64,000 nucleotides of DNA from Antedon mediterranea (taxonomy: Eukaryota > Echinodermata > Crinoidea > Comatulida > Antedonidae). A model generated the notes under the pieces. It worked only from the letters and a program-made list of their open reading frames with translations. It made no database searches and was not told where the DNA came from. The stretch spans positions 8,197,001-8,261,000 of the forward strand of contig NC_092671.1 in assembly GCF_964355755.1 (NCBI RefSeq). Reading direction: 5' to 3'. Shown here one piece after another: positions 38,001-50,000 of this stretch. The translations under genes and the position numbers were made by a program. Position 1 is the first letter of the stretch, and each line of letters opens with the position of its first letter.

Positions 38001-41000
38001 TAGGGTCACCCTCTATAAATAATAATAATATATATAAGACCAAACAGTCTCTACAACTGCAAGTAGTTTACCCCAACTGCATTTGGTCCATTTGTATTCA
38101 ATTCAGCCCAGTGTTTACTCCACACCACATCCTTCAGTTTATAAATACCGCTAATGTTCACAGCAAATGTGATGTCACAACTACGCATCTGGTCCGATTC
38201 AATGATGCACAGTTTGCTTTCCTTTAAAACACTGGTACATATATGCGAATCTATTAAGGCCACATCCACAGCAATAGCTTAAAAACACAAACATTGATAA
38301 ATGATAATTCTATTCAATTTAACAAGAAATGCATTATAGACAAGTAAAAGAAGTAGTGTATTGAATGAGTAGATGTAAATGATGTTTTTACATAAGAATT
38401 GAAATTATAAATTTGGCCTATGCTGGTACATGAGTGAACAAGAGTAAACTGTGTGATTATTCAGAACTAAATTCCAGCACTTTTATAAGAAATAATATTC
38501 AAGAACATCTATACATTATAATGTTGATAGTGAAAACAGTAAGTTTTAATTGTTGTGTTTTTAGCCTACAAGTTTTTGTTATGTTTAAACTTATGGTATA
38601 TTTCTACTTAAAGTAAGGTTTCTGGTACACCATATCTAAAAAAGGAAGTATGTAAAAGTTCAGAATTCTTCAACTTTACAGTTGTTTACAACTGCCATCT
38701 TCTGGAATCAAAATCAGCTGAATGTAATCTTACTACCTTTTGTGGGAATTATATAGTATATATCTAAAATCTTATAAAGGTATGTGATCTTACCAATGCA
38801 GTGTTTTCCATCACCCTCATAGCCATTGTGACATTTACATGAGTAGGAACCTTGATTATTTAAGCAATCAGCATGGGGACTACAATCATTGACATCAATA
38901 CATTCATTGACATCTAAATTAGAATAAAGGGTACTCATGTTAAAAATAAACTAAAGACAGACTTCCTAGACTAATTCATGTATTTACTTTTGATGTATTC
39001 CATGCATAACTTACCCAACAACAAAAAAATCAAATTATGTAATTAAATTACAGTTCATTTTTATCCTTTTTTAATAATATATTCATTTTAATCATTTTAA
39101 AAATCTAAATGTATTAATAAACCTTCTGAACAAGTTTCTCCTTGGTATCCATAGTAACAGAGGCAGCGATATCCAGCTTCCGTTCCATCATCCAGGCATT
39201 TACCATTAGTGCAAGGATATGCGTCACAAGATGTTGACTCTAAGAAAAACATAAAGAAAAGAAATTAGTAAACATATTAGTCAACTGTTTGTATAGAAAG
39301 CTAATAGTCTATTGTTCAGTTTAAAATAACAAGTATAATGACAAATATCAAAACAACTGTAGAAATATTATCGATTGATTTTTTTTAATCAAAAGGTTAT
39401 TAATGTGGCATTTATAATTTAAAAAAGAAAAGTTCAAAATTTGTTTACGTAAAAAGATAAAATGATCAACAAGAGGTCAATAATTGCTCACTATAATATA
39501 CTTGCATTTAATTATGTATAACCCATTAAAAATACATATTTAAAGAATTGAAATGTGATTAAAAGAGCCTACTTATCTGAACAGAATATAGCTTTGTCTA
39601 CACTGTCAAACTAGTTTTTAAAAAAAAGTGCGATGTGCCTAAATATGGTAGTGATAAGATATCATCGTGTCCATATATGGGAACATTAAATGTTTTGTCA
39701 CATAAAGTTTGATAGTGTAGACAGAGCTTTACAAACTCAATAGTGAATACACACTGGGGCACACACCATACAAAGAACAGCTCATGACCTGTGTATAAAT
39801 TTTGCTAGGTGATGTGAAAGGGCTACATGATGCAAAAGACAAAACGAATGTATTTGTCATTGTCTGTGCATATATACTTTCATCGTTTCCATATTCTGAA
39901 ATTATTTTGGTTGGTGAAATGTGAAGCTATCACAACACTGTTTGTAAGCATTCCATTACATCAGAATATAGATACCACATACCTTGTTCACAATTAATCC
40001 CCCTGTAGTTGTCTGTACAGTGACATTTATAAGTATATGCCGTCTTCTTTGTACCATTTAACTTAAAAGTATGTTGTTTGTGCGCACAGGTGCCTCCATG
40101 TTTACAAGGATAGCTGAGACATGGATATTCTATCAAATTCAATATAAGAAGTAGTGTTTATAATAATAAGTATAAGTACTGTACTGCTTAATAGAGATAT
40201 ACTGTATTAGAACGTAAGGGCAAAATGAATATGTTTGAATTGAAGGACAAAAGAGAGACACACAGATATAGTTATATTACTCATCATTACAGCTTTAGAT
40301 TTTAAAAAAAATTATCCTTCACATACAACTGGTCAATAGAAATGGTAAATAAAATAATTACATGTGGTTCATATGCTTGTGTATATTCATATTATAACAG
40401 CCGATAATGTGAACCAAATATTTGGTTGTACAAGTAGAGAATTTAGGAACAACACTGTACACTGGTCCTTGTGATATGTGGCTGGCTAAATAGTGTTGTT
40501 ATTTATACAGTAATTTGTTTTACATGATACAACACCTCCTATGCTTTAGATATAAATACATTAAAACACACCTTTGAAGTCTGTATCACCTTTACTGCTC
40601 TGGTCAAGATCCTTCAGAATCTTCTGGTGGTGAGCATCTTCATCTTTAGCTGGTTCCGCATCATTTGACATATTTGCTTCGTGTTTAGAGCCATCATTTG
40701 TAATTGACTTGTAACCTGATGGAAAATTAAAATAAAGCACCATGAATAGATTTGAGAAAACTATGAAAACATTAGTGTACAATTTCAAACCTTGGCACAG
40801 ATATAGTGTTAAATAGAATTAAATAATTTTAAATAAAAAATTGACTTCCAGTAATTGCAGTCACTTTTCTGAACTTACATGTCTCCACAAAATGGCGAAT
40901 CAATTACAAAGCTCTGTCTACACTATCAAACTTTATGTGACAAAAAAATGTGATGTGCCCATATTGATGATGTCATATCACTACCATATTTGGGCATATC

Positions 41001-44000
41001 ACTTACCATATTTGGGCATTTTTGTTGTCAAACTAGCTTGATAGTGTAGACAAAGCTTAACCTACTCAAACCATGGAGCACAACATACACAACCTCCGGT
41101 GTATGTAAAATTCAGAGCTTTGCTTGGTCGATTGTGAAAGGGGTATAATTTTAGATTAATAAGATGAAAATAACATTTAAAAATTACCGTTGACATTTAA
41201 AAAAAACTTGTCAGAAGGAACTAAATCGAACCCATTAAAATACTGGCAGGTGAACACCTTAGGCCGGTCAACAGGTACAATGATGGTCTGTCTACCTGTG
41301 TACTCATCAAGCTCTCTGCTACCTGAAATCCAGCGTAGTTGTGATCGGAACACAGGGGGTAGATCAAAGGGGCAAGTCAGTTTCAGGTTTTCACCCATAT
41401 CAACAGTGTGGTTATAAACAACTTTGTTGATTTCTGGTTTGTCTATGCCTACAAGATAAAATAAATGTTAATAAAAACTCTTAGAAAGTTACTTTTATAT
41501 TTATTTCTACCAAATAAGTTTTCTTTTTCAGTAGATTTTCCTGTTTTGGACAACTTGGTTGCTTTTGGATTAAGATAATGAAAAAAAATGATTAGATAAA
41601 AGCAATAGTACACAGTTTGCAGGTAAATGTTTGATTGTGATTATAAATGTATCAGTTTTTATATTAAAAAAAGCCTCTGCATTTCAGTCAATTTGAAAGT
41701 GTGCCTTTTATTCCTAGATTTGTTTACAGGTATTTAGATTTTAACTATTTCATGGATTTTAATTTTTTTATTAAGAATCTCCATTCTGGTGCACCACTTG
41801 AGAGTGATTTATTTCGCTTTTTGGATTTTGAACTATTTTCTTTTGTTTTGTTATGTATTTGTTCTTTTCTGATAAAATAAATGAAGGAGTGCAAGTCTTT
41901 AATTTAAACATTTTACTTCCATAATAAATCAATTTGAAATTTTTTTAAAGTATACTGCCATATCTTCTACAGGTATATACCTTTATATCATCTCATTTAT
42001 AATGATGAAGTAATTTGCCTTTATTTGATGCATTGGTACTTATACAATATTAAATTAAATGTCAGGTAGCTTCCTTAACTTGATAAAACAGCGTCTTGAT
42101 TAATTTCCATACCTACGTCTTAAATTACAGTTTAATTATAGGAAGTTAGTTTAAGTACTAATTCACTGTACTGAGCGCCCCTTGCTTTAATGAATCAAAA
42201 GGTCTTGCTTCAGACTGCCCCTTCCTCTAATTCATCAATGGCAATTCCACCTTGAACATACAAGAGTAAAGACATGGAAGTACTAAGGGCATAAACTTGT
42301 GCTATCCATCAAAGTTGTTTAAAAAACATTGGCTAATGAAGAGTATTAAATTGTATGTGTTCCTTATTTTACTATAGTTTTAAAGAAACTAGCTATTGTT
42401 TTTCTTGAAAACTTTAACTTGACAGATCTCCTATTTTCTTCTATGTACTTAATTAATATTATAACACACCTAATTGTATCCTTGTCATTTGATTGATCAT
42501 TTTGTATCACACGCCATGCATTATTTCGATTGAAGGTACTATTGCACGGTAAACTTTTTGTAAATAATTGCAATGCAGTAAGCCTGAATATTGCACAACA
42601 AGAAACTCCTGTAGATTGTTCCGCCTATAACTGCTCTGTTCTTGTGGCAAAATTCGATTGAACATGAAAGCAGAAGATTATTTGACTAAAAGTTTACTCT
42701 ACAATACAACTATGTTTTATAAAACAAATAACATTTTGAAATAATTGAAGTTCAATCGGTGTTATACAGTCAACTCTAGCACGCCTAAATAGTGATAAAA
42801 CATAATATAAATTATTTTTCAACCAATGTATATAAATACGAATGTCTACTCCTTTCTAATAATTATCTGGATAAATATATCTATGTTCCTACTTACCATG
42901 AAACTGTACAAACATAGTTGCTACTTGCTTCGGACTTAGAACCACCTGATTCCATATGAGGAGCTCATCTACCAGACCATGTAACTCAGATGATTCGGCT
43001 TGAATTCGTATATCAGCCATTCCTAACACAAATGATGATTGTGTTTCTGGAGATGGTCTACAAATGCAAACAAAATGTAATTCTAATAATAAAATGGTTG
43101 GTTTAAGTCTAAATACAGTCTTGTATACTAGAAATTGATAAGATATGCAGTACATTTCTTCATGAATATATTAAAGCTCTGTCTACACTATCAAACTATA
43201 TGTGACCAAAAAATGTAATGTGGCCATTATATGGACATGATGACATCATATCATATGGTAGTGGTATGCCCAGATAAGGTAGTGATATGACATCACCATG
43301 GCCATATTTGGGCACCAACTAAGTGTAGACTGAGCTTTAGTCTAAAGCTCTGTCTACACTATCAAACTGTATGTAACAAAAAAATGTTGTGCCCACATAT
43401 GGACATGGTGATGTCATATCACTACCTTATCTGGGCATACCACTACCATATTTTGACACATCACACTTCAAACTAGTTGATAGTGTAGACAGAGCTTAAT
43501 ATGGAAGGTTTTCATAAAAGAGAAAGCAGGAAAAGATTTCGTTAAATTCCAGAAACATCGTCTAATCAAACAACTCGGTCACAGAGAACGTTTTTTAAAG
43601 CTGTCTACACTATCAAAATAATTCTGATGTGCCCAAATATGGTGTTGATATGTCCAAATATGGTAGTGAAATGACATCATCATGTCCATATGGGCACATC
43701 ACATTTTTTGTCACATAAAGTTTGATAGTGTAGACAGAGCTGTACCCAGATTACTTTATCATATCCACAAATATTTCATCTAGAAAACTAAATTACTTTG
43801 CAAGACTTTGCCCAAGTGTTGATCCTTTCACTTCTCCGTTGACGAACACACGGCATTCGCTAATTGGACTCCATGTAATGACCAAGAACTGCCAATGACT
43901 ACTCTGAAGATTGAAGATAAGTTTCCATTTCTGGTCACCCGATGTGATGTCTGCCATACATTTCAGGAGATCCTTTTGCTGTTTTTCTCCTGTACAGGTA

Positions 44001-47000
44001 ATGCATAGTCCATAAGGTCGAGTACACAACACGTCAGTAGAACTGAATGATATAAGTTATAATAATTTTTGAATATTGTGTAACTAAATTCTAGTGTAAA
44101 AAAACAACACTTCTATGTGTAATTGTGGCAAAATTGAAGGTAAAGGGTGGTCATTAGATCTTCACTAGCAGGTTTATCTGGATAGCAAATATAGACTCAA
44201 ACAGGAGTCACGATTGGAGGATAAGTTACAAGTATTTTATCAAACTTTTGATACAATTACTTAATCTATTTATACTATGTTTACACTACCTTATCAACGG
44301 AATCATTTTTATTTTTAACCAGATTGATAAACTAAAACCATCATGACAAACTTGAGGATCTATAACACACTCTTCAATGCTTTTGCTATCTAAAAGTTCA
44401 AGTTTTCCTACAGATAAAACAAACATGTATTACACAAAGGTATCATTGGAAAACATCTAAGAAATCATATCAGTCCTACTGTATTAGTTGTTAATTTTAC
44501 TCATTTGTTTTTGAGAATGTCCATGATGGTTCCAAAACGTTGATATTTGTGGCACATGCAAGCAAAAATGGACATAAGTCGCATGTATAGATTTGTAGAG
44601 ACAGCCAAAAACAATAAAAGGCTGAAAAATTAAATTTGTTTGATTTTTACAGAGAATGATAACTGAAACAGTATTTATTTACATTACCTTGGTGTTTTCT
44701 ATTTAAATTTCTAAAATAAATGTTAACATTTTGTGTGGTATGTTGGTTAAAAAGATTGTGTAAATTATGTATGATTTATGTATCATAAAACCTATTACGT
44801 TTTATGCTTAAATTGAAATTGTTCCAGTGGTTTGTTTTTAATTTCGAATGTCTGATTTCCCTTGCATATGCTACATATATGTTTATTCAACTTTTTAAAT
44901 GAATTTAGGACATAATAGAAGTACTGTACAGACATTTATAAGACTCCAATATCACATTTCCGTATATATTTGTATGAGTTTTTTATGCTGTAAAAGTTGT
45001 TAATACCTTTTTAGATCAAAAGCATACAAAGGTATTTTATGATTGTGAATTGTTTAATTATATACTATGGAAACTTATTTGGTTTTTTTTATTTTAAGGT
45101 TGTATTAAATAATAGACATGGTTAAAAACCAACAAATGCGACACAATAACAAACAATACTTCACAAACTTATTTTTAATAATTACCATTACAGTTTTCAT
45201 TCTTCATATTCATAGATATAGCCTCTTCGGATATGCCTTTCTTAGTTTCGATACAACCAGCATTTACTTGCCCTGGGCTAGCACTTCCTGTCACCAAGTC
45301 TAGTACTTTGACCCCATCTTTAATCGATCTAAGTACATTCAAATTCCAATGGTGAGATAGTTTTTCTGCAACTGGTATGACTAAAATTAAAACATATAAA
45401 GAACATTTACATGAAATTCTATTATGGTCCTAGAGCAACACATGCAATTTAAAACATATACTGTAGTACCAAACTATATGCATATTAAAATTGCATTATT
45501 TATCTAAAAAGTTTTTACACATTCTAAAATAATGTCCAATGTAAAATCACTACTTTAAAAATGTCCGATTTATCTTCTACCAGCTGCCCTTGTTTTACCA
45601 TATTTAATGAGGGTGATCCATCCAGCAATTGCTGATCATTAGGGACCCTCAGAGGTTCACTAGACAAACACAAGATGCTCTACATAAACAAAGTCTTATT
45701 ACAAGTCTTTGGGAGTGGAGTTGTAATTTACTCCTTAGAAAAAATCCTGACATGTGACAGGACTTGAACCCAGGACCCTGGAGTGGTAGCCAAGCATCAT
45801 AACCACCAAGCCACAACTCACACAACTTGTCACTTTAGGATTCCCATTTTATGATATTCCGTTATTGTTAAAATAATGTCATATAAAAATAATGTGTCTT
45901 GTGTGTAATTTATCACATTTATCTATGGTTGTCATGAATTGAATACTACAATAAATTTTGTGTATTTAGGAATTGTCATCAATATTAGTACACTAACAGA
46001 ACATAATCTGTAATACTATTATAATACAACAATGTATAACATTCACAATAAAACAAATATATAATAGATATTGATTCAGTGCCCTTAAGCGCATAAAAAA
46101 ATCATCAATACTAAAAACAAAATTACATAATAGCCATAACCTTACAAACTACAAATTAGGCGCAATGTATACATTACCTGGCTTTTTTAAGGTGAAATTA
46201 ATATTTATTGATGATTTTTTATCTTTGCCTTGCAGGGCACATGTGTACGTTCCAAACAACCCTTGTTGTATTTTCGGAATCGACATCTGCTGCTTGTCAT
46301 CACTCAAGAGGGCGCCATGACGTGAACTCACCACATTCTGATCTTTGTACCTGCAAAAGATAAATGAATTTGTCTGGAAATGTTATTTTATTTTACTAGC
46401 TGTACATTGAGGTGACATTTACAGGATGACTTAGATTAGCCCTTGATAGTAAATGTTATAAATAGTTATTGGCACATGCACATACTCAATTTTTTTTAAA
46501 TGTTTAGCTAGGGAAATGACCATCGCCAGACAAGGAGAGAATCTTTAAGGGATCCGTATCTGGCATGCACTGGAATCTTGAAAACAATGTATAAATAAGT
46601 ACCTACCACACAAGTGAAGATGTTGATGCTCCATGAACTTTAACCTTAAATTTGATCGAGTTTCCCAGTGGTCTATAAACGGTACTTGGGTATGTTGGAG
46701 GGTCTTTGGTCAATTCCTGAGCTAAAATAAACATACACTACATTATTAAATTGAAAATATGCAAAGGCCTTTGTATTCATTAGAAACTGATAGTGAAATC
46801 TAAAAAAAGGTTAGTCCTAGGACTATCACAACGAATTTTAATTGTACAGTCCACAAACAAACATGAATATCATACAGTACAGTAAGTACTGTATGATAAG
46901 CAATACAGTATACTTTGGTTTGGTCATGTACTAGGCCTAATAAGAGAATTGCTTGCAAATAATTTTGCAGGATAAAACATCGTTTAAAAAAGTGTTCTTG

Positions 47001-50000
47001 TAGGTCTAAGCAACATTGTTAATTTTTTTTTTAAACACAAAGATTTACTAAAGTCAGAAAACCAATTAACAATTTGGAGGCTTAAGTATGACTTTCAAAA
47101 ATTAACAAACTTTACATACACCTGAAATAAAAACTCAATATAGGTTAAATGTATCAAGTGTCTACTAGGAATAAAAAAAGTAATGTTTTTCTTAGCTATT
47201 ACAGCTTGATTTCCCCATTGTATGATTCCAATTATGATACAAGCAATACAATGTTTATTCCAATTAATTCATATTTTTTTCACTTACCTGAAGTAAATTG
47301 AAAATGATTTTGAGTGACAGCTAAGGTTTGTCCAATGGGAGAACTTTACAGGGACGGTGTTTGAAATAGGGCCACAACCTTTCTTAAACGATGAGTCATT
47401 TTGATTGCAGAAGGATAATCGGGAGTTACCCCTTTACAGAGGGTATAGAACATCAATGACCCATTTATTTCATTTAATCATGATACATTTTGACGTCTAA
47501 ATTTGTATTTTAGTAGCTGACATTAAGACCGTCGTATGCTTTTAATAAAGATTGGTGATAAAGTGTTCAGTTCGTTTACGACATAAAAGACAAATGAAAT
47601 TTTAATTTTAGCTCAATGGTTATAAATAAGAGATAAATTATTGAATTAATTATTTTAGAATCAGATTTATTGACGATTTAACAATCTTTAAAGCAATGTT
47701 CCAGAGAGAATACTGTTCCAACAATTATACTAAATATACTAAATAATTTGTATTTGAAAGCAATTGAATTGAATGATAGGACAAAAATTGATGTTGTTTG
47801 CAAGACAAAGTACAAAAGTGAGGTTTGCGGCGGACAACACTATTCCTTTTAATAAAACGAATGAAGACGGTTGTACCATAATATCCTAAACCTCAAGACA
47901 TTCTTAGTCATATGGGGTACTAAGCCATTTTCCACGGTTTTTGGTCGATTTCATAAAAGTAATTCAGTAAAAAGTAATATTTTTAGTTTTTCTACAGTAT
48001 TATACTTTTTTCAAATATAAAAATAAGACAATTGATGAAACAAAAGAAACAAATGTTGAACGTACCTCGTAATAAACGGAATCGTCGTTTTGCAAGAAAA
48101 TAATTCTTATCACTGTATATGATACAAACATACATTTGATAATCTTTGTTTTCAATACGTTGTATTACAAGTTTCTTTCCATCGTCTTCAAGTTCGGCAT
48201 TATTAGGAAGATTGGAATGTGCGCCCTCTATATACCAATCTATGAGTGATGCATACTTTGGTAGCTGGATATAATCATTAATGTTTATCACTACTGACGC
48301 TCCAAGTAATTTCGGGCCAATTTCTAATATGATAAAAAAAAAAAACCTAATACACCAATACTTATTTTACTATTTAATATTACTACATCATATTCAATCA
48401 AATCTTATACTAGTTGATGGCTATTAGTTAGTCTCAATATAGAGACTAATTGCTTCCTTTGACACAAAGTATATCCTTTGAATATTAAAACACATCCATG
48501 TCAAATGTTACAGTAACACAAGGGAGATGACCAATGCAGAGGTTTTTTTTACTACTGTACATGAACATGTCTAGGCTCAGTTGTATAACTGTTTCTACGA
48601 CAAGTTTTATGACTCACAAACAGGAGTGTCAATTGATATCCATTTTCTTTATGCAAAGAAAGTACATTAATAATTATAATAATATACAGTTAAGAGTGAG
48701 CACCTTCTTTGGAACACCTCTATTCAGTGGTACATGTAAAGATACAGTTAAAGGGGGAGGGGGGGTGGACACCACTAGTAAGTCACTTTATGTGAACTAA
48801 AAGGAGGGACAATAAATGTTGAAACACATGATGAACACGAGAGAGAAGACACCCTGGTGTCCCTATAATAGTGGTTCTACTAATAAGCATGGGTAATATA
48901 ATATAGCAAATAATATTTAAATGGTTCTTTTTTATTCTTATTGTTTTTTCTTTTCATTACACTAAAATAATAGTTAACAGAGGGTGAAAAGCTCCTGGTT
49001 CAGCACTAATAAGGGGCCCTCCAATGGTAATTCAGCTAAGGTCATTTCATTGGGCTGCTCATGCTTTGGGGCCCCTTAAGTTCTGGGCCCTAAGGTTTAG
49101 CCAGTGAGCACTTATAGCCACTACACCACTGCACTAAAAGAGTATGTATTTAAATTAACTGTTAGCGTCAGTTATTAAGAAACCATAACATAACTAAGCC
49201 TAAAATAAACTGTTTAAAACTTAATAGACTCAGTAAAAATAAAATGCATATATGTATTTTAAACTTTAAAGGAAGCACCACCCTTCCAATTAAGACATAC
49301 AGTAAGACCAGTTGTTAATTGGTCAGGAAATTAGCATAGCATCCTTCCACTAGTAAAAAGCTGTGAAGCGTATAATGGACTAGGAGGTCTGGGTTAGTCA
49401 GTTTGGCCATGTTCAAGGCCGGAGCAGGAAACATCATCATCAGTTAGTCATCGTTTTTTTTTTTTTCAATCATTAAGTGATTGTTTATGATTTCATGAGT
49501 TATTAACTGTAATTGATCTAGGGTATGAAAAAATGGTAGCATGTTTCTGGGACTACTTTATGTATGATTCAGAAATGCAAGTGATAAGTAAGGAAATATT
49601 GAAATATTGTACTTCAATGGAATATAATTGTCTTGTGTATGCCTAGAGTGGAGATTACAGCATATGCAGATCAATTTACATAGTGGAATACTAAAATATA
49701 ACCTGCTTATAATAGTCATGTAAACAATAATAATAATAATATGCTAGATTAATAAAGCGCTAATGTTGTGAAACCACTATGCGCTGTACATATTATTACC
49801 CTGGCCATTTTTGGATCAAACACGTATGGAAACATACTTCCATAATGCAGCTAGTAATGAGCGCAAAGTTTGTGTATTGACCTTACCAGGTAACCATTTG
49901 TACATCTGGCCAGAGAGAGGCAAATGTAAGTAAATTGTCTTGCCCAAGGATACAAACAATGTGACGAGCATTGGATTCGAACCCACGATCTTATGACCAA

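Noticed and set aside
39590-43741. Multiple spaced inverted repeats, considered as a CRISPR-like array
   Set aside because: The units are dispersed, each has its own terminal inverted repeat, spacers are not uniform and the setting is intronic in an animal gene: these are MITEs.
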